Positions 1-11,375 of a DNA stretch of 64,000 nucleotides are shown here, piece after piece. The notes beneath the pieces are model-generated. The model did no database searches. It saw only the letters and a list, made by a program, of their open reading frames with translations, and was not told the DNA's origin. The stretch is from assembly GCA_951640165.1 (NCBI GenBank), contig OX621240.1, forward strand, positions 11,234,713 to 11,298,712, written 5' to 3'. The DNA comes from Pseudoips prasinana (lineage: Eukaryota; Arthropoda; Insecta; Lepidoptera; Nolidae). Each line of letters starts with the position of its first letter. Position 1 is the first letter of the stretch. Both the position numbers and the translations under genes were made by a program.

Positions 1-341
1 TACGGTTCCCCCTTTGTAACTTTTCAGTATTTGAATCAGTTATATAAGATGAGTATACCAAAATGGTGTGAAAAAGGCTGTATTAAGGTCAGACTAAACA
101 AATACCTATAATTTTATTTACTATTCTGGACAGTTGGCGCTCTTGTCGTTTGAAACAAGTAGGTGCCTAGTAATATATTGTCATTTTAGATTAAGTTACG
201 GAATTAATTGTAAAGTTGTAAACCCGAGTTTGTAACAAGGCGATTGGGTGCCAGTACTGTCTTGCTATTCTTGACGTTCCGAACAAATAAAATCAACCTT
301 TGATATTTTGGTATAAGGTGGGTAATATATATATATATATA
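1..341. other. AT-rich sequence with no recognised feature
   Basis: I see no coding frame or known repeat here. The end of the stretch is an (AT)n run at about 324-342, which is the target in which the neighbouring DNA transposon sits. Confidence 0.5.
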
Positions 342-617
342 TTAGGACGGTCCTTACTACTACGAAAAAAAAAAATTTCTTTTATTTTGCGGGGCACCAC
401 GTAATTTGAATATATACCATAAGGAAGTCTTTCATAATTTTTTTTAATTTTTTTAAAAGACATTTAGGGGTCGCTACCAAGGTTTGAATTTTAAACAAAA
501 ACACAAAATCTGTATTTGTTAGATTCATTTATTTTTACAGCCAAGATATAAAAATATTACAAAATAATGTTGTTGCTATGAACTAAGATAATATGTACAC
601 ATTTGAATCAATTATTT

Positions 618-2202
618 TTAAGATATAAGAGTTGACTTGTTAGTATTAGGGTACATTTTCCTATACTCTTTTACCAACAAAAGCAAATATTGCTTTTGTT
701 CTTCATTGAATGTAATTAATTTATTATATTCCTCCATTAAAGCAACACCGCGCTCAGCTATGTCGTTCACTACTCGCAAAGAATGAACGATATTTTTGGC
801 AGCAACATAATCAGTGTCCTCATTCCAACTTTCCACATCTTTTTTCAAAAAAAATTATGAGATATCTAGGATCTGGAAGAATCTTAAGGAATTACCACTC
901 ACGAAGTTTTCTATATTTTGTTTGGGGATATGTGAGATATCAAGTTTTGTTCTTTTTAAGCAATCTTCTGTGCCTTCAATTTTCAGTGCTTCTACCATTT
1001 TTTTCTTCTCTTGAACTGAAAGTTCGTCATCGAAAATGCAAGCGAAACTAGCTCTTCTGACAAATACCACAGATGATTTACAATCTTTTTCAGCGCAACA
1101 GTAGCTATATTTTTGTTAAAGCTTTCAAAAGCTTTAAGGTCGTTTAATAATTGCAAGTCGTTTCTTGGTGCTGAACATGCGGTAGAGGCTTGAAACCAAT
1201 ATTTAACATAAATCATCACCGTGAAAATGCATATTTCTCTCACAGCCTTTTCGTCCTTCTTCGTTAGCTTAAACTGATGCTTAAATATATAAATTTTCAG
1301 ACAGTACAAGGCTCTTGCCATCCACCTAGCTCGATGTAGACAAGCAGGTCTCCTAAATAAAATACCTTTTTCAGGAATACCTCCTAAGAAAATGATAGTG
1401 AGATTCAACAGTTCTCTGTAGTCATCTCGAGGTTGATGTACTTGTAGTTGCTTTTTGGCAAAAGAAATCCTGTCTGCGGCCACTTCTGCAAGAATTCTTG
1501 CCTCAGGGTCATCAGTTAGTGTTTTGAAGTCGCTTTGGTCAATGTGGTTCCAATTGTTCTTAAATCTTTTAAATAATTGTATATCAGGACCACTAAATGG
1601 GGCAAGCAATTGATCCACTACAGCTGACAACATAATTTCCATTATGTGGTGACGACATGCAAACCAAAGCATATTTTTATCCATTTTTCGCTCCAAAAAA
1701 AGGCATACTCCACTTCTTAAGCCGGTATTTACGCAGTAGTGTCAAAACACAAACATTTTACCTGATCGCTCAAATTCCATGAAATTATAGCTTCGTAGAC
1801 AGCTGACGCACATTCTTCGCTCGTTCCACGTTCCAATTTTGGAACTGCAAGCAGTTGATCAACTCCATGTCCTGATACCAAGATTGGCAGCCGATCTACA
1901 GTTTCATGCCCCGTAATGTCTTCTATCAGTTTACCGTCCCAATGGATTGTCAATGACGAATTGGGTTTAAACTCGTATTTGAGAGACTCCGCAACAGCTT
2001 TGGGATTTTTCATACGCTGTCGACGAATAGAAGATCTATTGACATTAAATTCTGATGAATCACAGCCTGCACTTTTCAAAGTAGATATCACGACCCTAGT
2101 CGCTTGTCTGTCACTCAATTTAGAGATATCAAGACTGGAAGATAATTGGCTGTTAATAATGTCTTTTCGAGCTCGTTTCTGAGGTGGTTGCATTTCTGAC
2201 AA
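618..2202 (-). pseudogene. Transposase of the DNA transposon, disrupted by two frameshifts and one stop
   Basis: Four minus-strand pieces (2202-1729, 1696-992, 1070-855, 848-618) read as one protein of roughly 520 residues. The first piece has a basic N terminus (PPQKRARKD) and an RNase-H-fold style stretch with acidic residues in IHWDGKLI and CLCFDTT. The second has a C-x-x-H block (ACRHHIMEIM), a tryptophan-rich RWMARALYCLKIYIF segment and KKDEKAVREICIF. The last has NDIAERGV, whose Glu could be the third catalytic acid, and a lysine-rich end. Breaks: a one-base shift near 1730, another in a T run near 1034, and an in-frame TAA at 855-857 beside a poly-T/A tract. Similar proteins are, as I recall, scattered through insect genomes as uncharacterised entries. 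A role as a DDE-type transposase is inferred from the inverted repeats around it and the spacing of acidic residues. Confidence 0.7.
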
Positions 2203-2588
2203 TTATGATATGCATTCAGAGTCAGATGAAGTTGCTTCTATACTGGTGGCGGCCGACGACGACGATGAAAGAAATGATAATGCAGAAAAAGAGCACTTTT
2301 CTGTTAAAGCCGAGATATGTTTGTTTTCACGCTGGCGCAATTTCTCCTGGTGTTCTTTTTCTGTTTTCTTCTTTTTCTTTCTTATTAGAACTGAAGTGCG
2401 GGGCGGGCTAAGTCTCGACGCGTCGGTACAGAAGAGGGGTTGAGGGGAGAAGGGGACAAGAAGCGATTGTTTAATCTATCTATGCGATGTTCATTTGCAC
2501 GTAAAATGTGATATAAACACTTAAATAAAACATTTATGAAACCATAATTTAAGATGATCTTTAACGCTTTTTGTAAAAATTTGACAGC
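2203..2588. other. 5' non-coding part of the DNA transposon
   Basis: Lies between the transposase start and the subterminal inverted repeat. It includes a GC-richer patch at about 2385-2460. The short plus-strand frames in it look accidental. Confidence 0.4.
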
Positions 2589-2716
2589 TGGTAGCGACCT
2601 CTAAATCTTAACCAAAAAAAAAAAACATAAAGCTAATTTCATAATTAGAGGTATATAATCGAATGAGAAAATGCCCCGGGGATTATTCAAGATTCGAAAA
2701 ATAAGGACCACCCTAA

Positions 2717-3764
2717 TATATATAAAGCCTAGATTACATATTCATTATAAACATTATTCAAAAATTTAATTAGTGAGTTTTAAGGCGTGTGGTTACATTA
2801 GAGGGACATTGTTTGTACATTTCTGTGTGCCTTTCCTTTCTTTCTCTTGTTTAGAGAACTCACCATATAATTAAGAGGAGAAGAAAAGAATGTACATTGT
2901 ACAACTCAGACACAAAGAACTGATTACTAGAATGGAAAATAAATAAAATAAGTCACCTTAAACTGAAAGTCATAAAATTTAAAGGTAACAAACACATAGA
3001 GCCTACCTGAATATTATTAACACAAATCTTACGTAACGAACTTTAGAGCTTACTTAACTTCCAATACGAAAAATCAGGGATTCGTGTTAATCAGAGCTCG
3101 GGCTATCTATTTAAATTCTATGGGCTCCACCTGGACGTCATTAACCCAATTTTATCTATCGAAGCATTTAGGTAACTAAATCCAAACATCTGAAATGCCA
3201 TCAATTCAATTATAAACGTCCAGTACGCATTAGCTTAATTAGCATTAAACATATTGTTTTTAGGAATAGGTAATCTAAATTGCTTTTCTACTAGATAAGT
3301 TCTACATACTTATGTAGTTGATATAAGTCACATGCTATATAGAACTTCATATTCAAGCCCACTTTACTTGCGAAGCTTGTGGATACCAATTCTACGATTT
3401 ACTTTTAGTGGGCTAAATATTTTGCAAACGTGAAGTATCTGTTCGAAGTCATCTAAAAATAATAGGGAGACTGAAGGGCAAAGGCGAATAAATTGAATAA
3501 GCTACGCGAGACACGATGTCATGCTTCATAAGAATGATCTTCTTAAAACAAGAAGCCTAGGATTTGATAACGTATTATCTAACCAATCTTATTAAAATGT
3601 ACTGTTCCTATATGTATGATAACAATATATTTTTGTAAATAAACTATTTAATATTAACATAATTTATGATGTTTCTGTATTTCCAGACAACTTTAACGGG
3701 TAAATATAAACTCACGTCATACCGTAGCGCATAGGCGTAGAGAAAATACACGTCTGGTTTTTAT
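2717..3764. other. Unrecognised AT-rich sequence
   Basis: No supported gene, repeat or RNA was seen in this stretch on either strand. Confidence 0.4.
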
Positions 3765-3870
3765 TTTCTTAAAAAAACAACGCCCGCATTAGGGAAATTA
3801 ATCCATGTGTCGCGGGGTACTTTACAAACATATAATAGACGGACACAAATTTCATCCAGAATAAATTATT
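3765..3870 (-). repeat. SINE family C, 3' fragment
   Basis: Matches the tail half of the tRNA-headed SINE seen complete at 11165-11375: the block CGCGGGGTACTTTACAAACA followed by ATAATAGACGGACACAAATT. The tRNA-like head is missing, so this is a 5'-truncated copy. Confidence 0.65.
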
Positions 3871-4795
3871 ATATAAATAATGGTTTAACCCTAAGCGGGT
3901 ATTCCTTTACCAATAGATAAGATATTGAAAAGTAGAAATGAAAAAAAATGGATTTTAGTGACATCATAAATCCAGTAGATAATACGAAGCGGGTAGAGAA
4001 AGGCGTATATCAATTAACAGTTTGATCGATGTTATCAAAGTGTGCGTGACACCATGTGTGTTACAAGCCTCATACATAAGCTAGTGTTACTAATATAACT
4101 AATTAATAGATGGAAGTACCGACTTGATAGTATCACAATATTTAATATCATTTGTAACATTATATAAGAGTTATTTACTAAGATACCACAATCTTTAGAT
4201 TCGGTTCATATTTGTTGAAGATGCCGTTGTTACGAAATATAGTTTTCATGGACATAAATTAAGATTTTTGGGTTAAAAAAGTCTCTAAAAAAATCCACCA
4301 TTTTTCTGAATTATAGGTTTGCATTTTATTACCAAAAAGCTTTCCCGGAGGACCAAAGACATTCAATGAGACATAGTGAGCCGACTCATTGCTTTTCCCA
4401 AACATTTTGGTACGGACGTATTTCTTCCTTTTTTCTCTTTATGGATGATTCAACTAATTAATGGATTGAAATACAGACAAATATACAATGAAACAAAAAT
4501 TTCTAATAGAAGCAAAAAGCTGAAAATAAGTTATATTTAAAAACTAAAACTAGTATTTTTATCTCAGTTCTTGTTTCCATGCCATTGCAGAATTATTATT
4601 TGACATGCTATGTAGATGAATTAATTTTTATATATAATATTATTATATTATATAATATTTACTGAATAAAACAAAACTAAATAAAGTAAAAGACAAAGAA
4701 ACTTCTTACACCTTACACCTTACATTTAATTTTTTTTTTTATGTAGGTATTATTAATTTGGTAGTTGATTTCACGTTTCTCACTGCCATATCGTG
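3871..4795. other. Unrecognised AT-rich sequence
   Basis: No gene was supported. It contains an AT-only patch with local self-complementarity near 4628-4662 and a poly-T tract near 4729-4740. Confidence 0.4.
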
Positions 4796-5350
4796 ACAAT
4801 CTTATCTATCTATACATATAATAAAATCGTAGGACAGTCAAAACTGTACATTGAATATTTTTTTAAAGGATACTCGGGACGTGATCTACAATCGATATCG
4901 AAGCTAAAAATGAAATGAAATACATTTAATTCAGCACAACACACAAGAAAATGAGGAGTACAAATATACAACACACAGTTTTACAAGACATAACATACCT
5001 AGATTTGAAGAAAATGCACACACAATTACGATTCTTGCATGTTCCGCCGAAAGGGTCACCACCTCAGCACTAGCTAGGTGGGTTACACCTAGCGCTGGTT
5101 TTCAGTTGGCAACCCTGGAAGTCACGCACGGACGGGGGTAAAAAAATATAGTTTTTAGAATTTTTGTATGGTTGTCTGTATCTATTTCCGGACTAAACTC
5201 AAAAAGTACTACATGGATTTTGCATTAATATTACTAATAGGTCGGGTCAACATATAGGCTACATGTTATCACGCTATAACCTATGAGGGAGGAGCTGTGA
5301 TCATTTATTAAATTTAACGTGGGTAAAACCGCGGGGCACAGCAAGTAGTA
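4796..5350 (+). mobile_element. Non-autonomous Helitron-like element
   Basis: The 5' side has the TCTATCTATACATATAATA type start common to lepidopteran non-autonomous Helitrons. The 3' side has the family block TTAACGTGGGTAAAACCGCG followed by GGGCACAGCAAGTAG, where the usual CTAGT end has drifted to GTAGT. The middle also holds the block ACTACATGGATTTTGCATTA, of the kind found before Helitron ends. No Rep/helicase frame is present. Exact 5' boundary uncertain. Confidence 0.6.
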
Positions 5351-5784
5351 TTTATATTACAACAATTTAAGTAGCTTGCATTGCTTATCACAGATTAATT
5401 TTCAAAAAACACTATTATAGTGACCTACAAATATCGTCACAATTATTGTAATCAAATAATTGTATCCAAAAGGTACATTATTATTAGTTGCTGTAACGCA
5501 CTTTAGCTTCTTATGTATGTAAGTAGCTATAAATTTTTAATAATAAAAATGTCCTGGTTGAGTTTCAACCATGACCAATCATCATATTTTAGCGTGCAAG
5601 TGTGTGTTCAAGAGCAAGTGCACTCTTTATTCCCTCGTTTTCATGAAGGCCAAATGCAGTACCTACTCTACCTGGGGTTTAAATGATCTTATGGTGACAA
5701 TGGTGTACACTGCAAACTTACTGCCTCAGGCTGGTTGAACCTCGGTCTTCATTATTCATGGCTGGTCTAACTGTTGGTTGACTG
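5351..5784. other. Mostly unrecognised; small interspersed-repeat trace
   Basis: The stretch AAGTGCACTCTTTATTCCCT near 5618-5637 resembles a block I associate with lepidopteran retroelement 3' regions. Nothing else is supported. Confidence 0.3.
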
Positions 5785-5940
5785 GCCTGTTGGTTTAGTG
5801 GTTGGTGAATGCCAAGCCAGAGGTCGTGGGTTCGATTCCCACCTGGTACCAATCTTTGTGTGATGAACACGATAATTTCTTCTGTGTCTGGGAGTAATTT
5901 ATCTATAATATTAATAGTTTTTAGTTATAATTAGTAATAA
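5785..5940 (+). repeat. SINE family D, 5' half (split copy)
   Basis: A tRNA-like head with box A-like TGGTTTAGTGGTTGG and box B GGTTCGATTCC is followed by TGTGTGATGAACACGATAAT. The tail of the same SINE reappears at 6345-6460, so a later insertion of about 400 bp splits it. It is most similar to the copy at 52837-53095. It is not a tRNA gene because the cloverleaf cannot be completed and the SINE body follows. Confidence 0.65.
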
Positions 5941-6344
5941 ATAAATAAAAATAAATAAAAATGGTTTTTATTCACGTAGCCTTTAAAAAAGCGCTTGTAA
6001 ATATTCAGAACATGTTTGTAGTAATACAGTTATTATTTCTAGTTGCATATTACAGATATTTAGGTACACGGAATGTTAAAACATTTATACAATTTATTTT
6101 ATAATAGTAGTGATATTTAGCTAGCTTAATTAATTTAAGTATTAATTTAAGTGTCCTCAATATGAGGATACTGACTAGCCTGTACCTTGTTTTTTATCAG
6201 TGTGTGTTTAATCACCAATGTCATTGTGCATGTTGTGGCACCTTTAGAAGCTATACATTTAAATTGTATTATTGTATTTATTAAAACATTTTAGATTTAA
6301 GTAGGTGTTACAGCTACTGGATATCCTTAAAAAAATAAATAAAT
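5941..6344 (-). repeat. Insertion inside the SINE: probable LINE 3' end
   Basis: Starts with an (AAATA)n-type tract followed by TTTTTATTCACGTAGCCTTT, which is how 3' tails of minus-strand retroelements look. There is no coding content. It lies between the two halves of the family D SINE. The element family is not identified. Confidence 0.4.
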
Positions 6345-6460
6345 GTATTTAGAAATATACTGGTTGCCATAGTACAGGCTCTGCCTAGTTTTGGATCAGA
6401 TGGCAGTGTGTTAGTTGTCACAAGATATTTATGGTTGACTACGCTAGACCAATGAGGTAG
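6345..6460 (+). repeat. SINE family D, 3' half
   Basis: Carries the tail block ACTGGTTGCCATAGTACAGG CTCTGC, then CAGTGTGTTAGTTGTC and AAGATATTTA. The same order ends the complete family D copy at 52837-53095. Confidence 0.65.
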
Positions 6461-6474
6461 ACAAGTCCCACTAT

Positions 6475-6560
6475 TTTGAAACATCACCATCATCACCCTG
6501 ATGTCCATTGTTGGACATTGGCCTCCCCAAAGGTTTCTATGACGTTGACATTTGGAGGGG
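6475..6560 (-). repeat. RTE-type LINE 3' end fragment
   Basis: The block CATCACCATCATCACCCTGA TGTCCATTGTTGGACATTGG CCTCCCCAAAGG is the reverse complement of the common RTE terminus that reads 'CCAGCAGTGGAC ... TGATGATGATGA'. Only the terminus is left. Confidence 0.55.
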
Positions 6561-6929
6561 TTTGCCGTTTGAGTGAATTAGGGCACAGCATTGATTTGCT
6601 AAAAGCCCGACAGGGGAAGTATATCCACCTTACAGAAGACATTCCTAATAATTACATTAATAATTTTAATGGTAGGTTTCTGCGTCTGAGTAAGGTCGCC
6701 AGAGCTTATCGGGGTGGGGAAGGGTCAGCAACACTTGTTTGTTGACTCTTTAAGGCCGACACCGCACTTGCGGCTCCTCTGGTGTTGCGACAGTCCATCG
6801 GCGGCGGTGATCACTTACCATCAGGTGACCCACTTTAAGCTTCCTCGATGGACGTCATCAGATATAAAAAACGTCACCACGCTTGGCATGCGAGTTAGTA
6901 CACAAGTTGCGCTACTGCCCTACTTTATC
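6561..6929. repeat. Interspersed repeat with a known lepidopteran block
   Basis: The block GCACTTGCGGCTCCTCTGGT GTTGCGACAGTCCATCGGCG GCGGTGATCACTTACCATCA GGTGACCCAC at 6765-6834 matches, from memory, a sequence found very often in moth genomes. The rest is uncertain. Frames here are not real genes. Confidence 0.45.
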
Positions 6930-7500
6930 TTATCTTGTTTTGAGGTGTACTTGTGTACGGCACTTCGACCCTTCAGAATCTTTTTACTATCCCCCACTGG
7001 TTTTATTCTATCCCTAGAGCCCTTAATGAGGTATGCACATAATCCAGTACGCTTCTTAGAGGTAGATCCTTGTAGTCACCTGGTTCTGGATATGCCAGCC
7101 CCAGGATTGCCATTCTGTGTCTCGCCAATGCATCGCATTTGCATATTATATGCAGCATTGTTTCATTTTTTCCCCACAGGTCCTGCAGATCGGGCTATTC
7201 GACAGTCCCAGTTTGTGTAGGTGGTAGTTGGTGCCGTAGTGGCTCGTGAATACTGCTACTATTAGTCGTAGCTGGTTTCTGCTGTATTTCCAAAGCTTTT
7301 TGGACCAGCTTTTGTCTACTCCTTTCATGAGTTGTTTGGAGTGTTTTAGTTCCTTGACTATGGTCCACATTTGGTTGTGTTTAATTGTGGATTCGTGCCC
7401 TACTACTTGGATACTTAGAGTATCCCTTAGTCGCATTTACGGGATGACATGGGGTGGCTATTTTGACTAACATTTTGCTCTTCCTAGTTTCCCTTTATTC
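6930..7500 (-). pseudogene. LINE (R1-like) C-terminal relic
   Basis: The minus strand encodes the C-terminal end of a non-LTR retrotransposon ORF2. The clearest piece (7436-7146) reads WSKKLWKYSRNQLRLIVAVF, then HYGTNYHLHKLGLSNSPICRTCG, a pattern of the zinc-binding C terminus of R1-type and RNase-H-bearing LINEs. A following frame (about 7140-6940) continues with CDALARHR, then PEPGDYKDLPLRSVLDYVH, after a shift. No reverse transcriptase remains. It would have acted in target-primed reverse transcription. It is 5'-truncated and frameshifted. The clade call rests on motif memory only. Confidence 0.55.
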
Positions 7501-8070
7501 TCTTGAAGAAATCTGGCACCTTCGGCTGTCGTACCTTCATTGAAAGCCCATTAAGCGACAATGGGATCAAGATTACAATAGACTAATTAATTCCTGTTTT
7601 TCCTGTTTTCCTTTCAATATTGAACATGATTATGTTTTATATTTCCATTGTTATTGTTTTAGCTTGATTCCCGACGGTTTATTGATACTAAAATTATTTT
7701 ATATTCAAAACATAATGGCATACGGGATTGAAAGGTTTGTAGCCTCAGGTGAAGCCAATTAATAAGCGGTATAGAGTCATACCCAAAGCGATAATAAATT
7801 TAAATTGGCACTAAAAGTTGGTGAATATGTGGATTTAGACAAATTCCTGTTTTATAAATTTTTACGGAGGCATGGGTAGGTGAATATTCATATCTACTTT
7901 ATTTTATGTTATTTTTTAAATGGGTTCTAGAAGCCTTTGATCTCAATTGGCAGTAGATAATTTAGGATTATAGTCGAAAAGAGGTATTTTTATTGGTTAC
8001 AAGATATGACGTGAAAACACCTATTCTGTTCTCATAGAGCTTATTAAACCCAAAATATGATATTATGTAT
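7501..8070. other. Unrecognised sequence
   Basis: No gene or repeat was identified in this stretch. Confidence 0.35.
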
Positions 8071-8074
8071 AATG

Positions 8075-8275
8075 AAAAAATGCGTAGCGTAGCGGTTAAA
8101 ACATTTGCGTCGCCACTTTGTCACGGGTTCTGAAAGCAGAGGACAACTATTTGTGGCACATATAAGTAGGTTCTGGTTGTCCTTTGTATCCGTTAATTAT
8201 ATATTTGTAAAATACTCCGCTACACATAGATTTATTCAGCGGGTGTTGTTTTTAAAACTACATGTTTGCCGGTAA
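8075..8275 (+). repeat. SINE family C, diverged copy
   Basis: Follows the family order but is worn: GCGTAGCGGTTAAAACATTT (head), CACGGGTTC (box B remnant), GGACAACTATTTGTGGCACA, then TTTGTAAAATACTCCGC for the tail. Likely an old insertion. Confidence 0.5.
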
Positions 8276-8321
8276 AGAACCAGTATCAGTTTTTATCTGC
8301 GCATAAATTAATCAAGGATGG

Positions 8322-8460
8322 TACAGACGCCAGCACATCAAGCTACCCCAATCTGTCAAATTTCCCCAATTGAAAGTGAACCTAATGCTTATGTGATAAA
8401 GTTGAAAATCTGTAAAAGAAATTTGACAGATTGGGGTAGCTGGATGTGCTGGTGTCTGTA
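8322..8460. mobile_element. Foldback MITE, copy 1
   Basis: A 139-bp element starting TACAGACGCCAGCACATCAA and ending with the near-perfect inverse GATGTGCTGGTGTCTGTA. The arms of about 43 bp include CTACCCCAATCTGTCAAATT on both sides. It is flanked by, or ends in, TA, as for Tc1/mariner-type MITEs. Three further copies lie at 16977, 26992 and 35650. Confidence 0.8.
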
Positions 8461-8599
8461 CATTTGGTTTTAAACTGAAATTTACATTAATGTAAGAGGC
8501 TTTCATTGCTTCTCTCGACAATAGAGGCAAAGCGATTTCTGGTTTAATTAACTTCTTACCTCGTTCTATAATTATTTTACATGCTTTCATCATTACAGC

Positions 8600-8830
8600 T
8601 AAATAAGTCCACGGCTGGACAAGCCTCCCTCAAGAATCGTCTTGGGGGGATATGCCATAATCGCCACGCTTGGCAGGCGGGTTGGCGATCGCAGTAAGAT
8701 GGTAATAGTAATCAAAAGGAAGCTGCTGCCCGTCCTCTGGTAAATATTCCCTCGGATCGACTTCTACGCCCCCCACGGGATGAGATGGGGTGATGATATT
8801 CTGATTCTGATATTTGTCGCCGTCACCACA
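8600..8830 (-). repeat. RTE-type LINE 3' region
   Basis: Read on the minus strand it runs CACCCCATCTCATCCCGTGG, then GAGGGAATATTTACCAGAGG, then GCGATCGCCAACCCGCCTGC CAAGCGTGGCGATTATGGCA, and ends with TTGTCCAGCCGTGGACTTAT. This is the 3' region of a lepidopteran RTE element. Other copies are at 10985, 32500 and 50840. Confidence 0.65.
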
Positions 8831-10740
8831 CAGCAGCTTTAGGTAGTCTAGATACCTTCTATTTGTTCCTCTCTGTAAATTTTTTTTCGGGTGCCATATA
8901 GAAAAGAATTTCAGTGATGGGTAATTAATAGGGTCTGTCAAGTACAAAAAAAGTTGTAAATGTAATGTAATTAACTCACATCCACAAACAGCCCATTTAG
9001 AATATTATGTTGTAATCATAATACATACACTGAATTTTTAATATAACATATTGTATATGCATTGTTATTTATAAATTCGTTTCTTGGAGTGAAGTTTATT
9101 TTTGTTTATTTTTATTGAATGATGGAATTTGTATGAATACAAATAAAATTGCGATTTATAAGTATTATTTCTTTGACTTACGGTCCTTTTCAATTTGTTT
9201 TGACTGTACAGGGTTAATATGGCAATAATTTCCCTAGTTTTAATTATTTTGGAATAAGAAATTACCTATATTAAATTGATATAAATCGATTCAGTAAACG
9301 ATTCTGAACAAACTATTTTCAGGATGTGCGTTAATTAAGTTACATGTTGTATAACTGAAGCACATTAAATAGTACCTACAATTTATCTTTAAGGAACAAA
9401 CTTTACAACTCCAATCAATAGCATCTAGCAGACTAAACTAAGTACCGCTCTTATCAAAACAAGTTCAACGTTAGAACAAAGACGATACCCTTACAATTCA
9501 CTCAAGCGTACCCTTTTGTTTGTATAGACGAGATATTAATCATAACCGAGGTCTTAGGCTTATTTTAGGTGAAACAAGTCTAACAGAAATTGAATCACAA
9601 ATTAAATCTGAAGAATTATGATTGGGACGTAGAAACAACCAGTAAATTTTGCTATGTCTTTGATATCAAATAACAAGTGAGTTGAACAAAACCGTAATCT
9701 TTTCCACCAATGACAGTCACCAAAAATCACGTCACTTAGCATTGGAGTAATATTTAACTTTTCTAATTGGCTAAACAGTTATCGATAACTCTTCAACTTC
9801 ATTACGAAAGTATCGTACACTATAAAGTTCTAAATCAAATGACTAAAAACAAAACGAAATCGACCAAATTTAACTTGTTCAAATAATGTAATTTTCTTGT
9901 TTTGTAAACATTGAAGGTACGATTATATTATTTTTAGGTAACCGTTCAACAAGGTTTTTAGCTGATTTAAGAATATCTGGATAGGCTAGGTATGTGAAAC
10001 AGTCCCAAAGGAATGCACCGATGGGATTTTTATTTATCTGAACTCTATTTTACACTAGATTGGTTTGGCTTTAGTCAGTAACAAAAACCTTGTGGTTGGA
10101 AAGTTCCAGCTTGTCAAGGTTGGAATTGGGGATTTATTCATAGATTGAGTTATAGTAGATTTTGTAAACTATGAAGTCAAACAAAACAGTGCTTATAGCG
10201 TCTATAGTTCTTACTCAAACTCTTATGGAGTCTATTTTAGACTAAGCGAATGCCTGCTATTTAGAGTATCCTTTACAATCTTTGACTGTTTGACCATATC
10301 TCAGAATTGTTAAACAGTCTGATGTAGGAATAATTGTAATTATTAGCAAACTGCCACCCAATCGGTTGGTTATTGGAAAAAAAAAATCCGCTGTGCCAAG
10401 CTTTTTTAACAAGTTCAAAACAAAGCGACAATTTTCTCCCATTTCCATAGTAAATTCCATTGTAAACGTCTTGAGTAGTTATTATACGTCGGTGTGAATT
10501 CTAGTTCAAAGAAACAATAAAACATAGTACTAAATTGGAATGGCGTCCATTAATTCTGGTTTTGTTAGAGTCTGGTCTGCCGTATTCAGCTACTAACGTT
10601 AATTGATTTTAATTTAGTCTATGTTAAATTGTAATAGGATTTCAAAAGTTTCAATACATTAAGTAGTCTATACAGAATACCAAATACATTAAAACACCCA
10701 TGAGTTTATACTTACCTACACTTTTCTGATAATTTCGTTA
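8831..10740. other. Unrecognised, gene-poor AT-rich stretch
   Basis: I saw no supported coding region, SINE, MITE or LINE motif in these 1.9 kb. It may be unique sequence or very old repeats. Confidence 0.35.
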
Positions 10741-10744
10741 TTTA

Positions 10745-10910
10745 TCACACTAATATTATAAAGGCGAAAGTTTGTGAGTGTGTATGTTTGTTACTTCTTC
10801 ACGTCTAAACGGTTGGAGCGATTTTAATAAAATTTGGTATGGAGTTAGCTAAAACCCTGAATAAACACATAGGCTATATTTTTTAAAGATTAACGCGGGG
10901 CACAGCTAGT
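10745..10910 (+). mobile_element. Short non-autonomous Helitron
   Basis: Begins CACTAATATTATAAAGGCGA, includes ATGTTTGTTACTTCTTCACG and AACGGTTGGAGCGATTTTAA, and ends TTAACGCGGGGCACAGCTAGT with CTAGT at 10906-10910 followed by T. This is the standard layout of small lepidopteran Helitrons. No protein frame. Confidence 0.7.
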
Positions 10911-10984
10911 TGGACATAAAATTATTATATTCTTTATTTCACAGTTATAAACATAAAAACAAAATCAGCTAACTGCTGTTAATC

Positions 10985-11150
10985 ATTTTCATCATCATCA
11001 TTAGTCAGCCAAATAACGTCCACTGCTGGACAAAGGCCTTGCCAAGATATGCCATAATCGCCACGCTTGGCAGACGGGTTGGCGATCGCGGTATGATGGC
11101 CATAATAGACAGAGGGACGTTCTCTGGTAGATATTCCCTCTTTTATTATT
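10985..11150 (-). repeat. RTE-type LINE 3' end
   Basis: Contains ATCATCATCATTAGTCAGCC, then GTCCACTGCTGGACAAAGGC and CGCCACGCTTGGCAGACGGG TTGGCGATCGCGGTA, the reverse complement of the RTE 3' region also present at 8600 and 50840. Confidence 0.65.
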
Positions 11151-11164
11151 AAAACTTCCTTTCT

Positions 11165-11375
11165 TTCTTCTTTCTTTTTTAAAAGACAATGCAATTAGGG
11201 AAATTAATCCTTGTGTTGCGGGGTACTTTACAAACGTATAGACGGACACAAATTACATCCAGACTCAGAACAACTATTTATGGATTACACAAATAGTTGT
11301 CCGGCGAGGGACTCGAACCCGCGACACGAAGTGGTGAGGCGACTGTCTTAGCCGCTGCGCCACACGTGCAGTCTT
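11165..11375 (-). repeat. SINE family C, complete copy
   Basis: Read on the minus strand: GACTGCACGTGTGGCGCAGC GGCTAAGACAG (tRNA-like head with box A), CGCGGGTTCGAGTCCC (box B), GGACAACTATTTGTGTAATC, then the tail AAAGTACCCCGCAACACAAG. Pol III promoter boxes are recognisable. It is a SINE and not a tRNA gene because the body and tail follow the head. Confidence 0.8.

Larger units (their letters stand above)
342..2716 (-). mobile_element. DNA transposon with inverted ends and a broken transposase
   Basis: The left end (TTAGGACGGTCCTTA, 342-356) and the right end (reverse complement TTAGGGTGGTCCTTA, 2702-2716) form imperfect terminal inverted repeats of about 15 bp. A second inverted pair lies inside: TTAGGGGTCGCTACCA at 464-479 and its reverse complement at 2589-2604, matching at 15 of 16 bases. 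Both ends sit in (AT)n, so the target-site duplication length cannot be read; TA or an 8-bp TATATATA are both possible. The interior carries a transposase pseudogene on the minus strand. I infer an old autonomous cut-and-paste element that is now dead. The superfamily is not assigned: an 8-bp duplication and TAGGG-like ends would suit a hAT relative, but this is not shown. Confidence 0.8.

Noticed and set aside
6714..7220. 168-residue plus-strand frame
   Set aside because: It is a shadow of the minus-strand LINE relic and an adjoining interspersed repeat.
8312..8593. 93-residue minus-strand frame, and a similar one at 26910-27200
   Set aside because: Both cross foldback MITE copies; the similar peptide (CQIS, then F) comes from the MITE arm and not from a gene.
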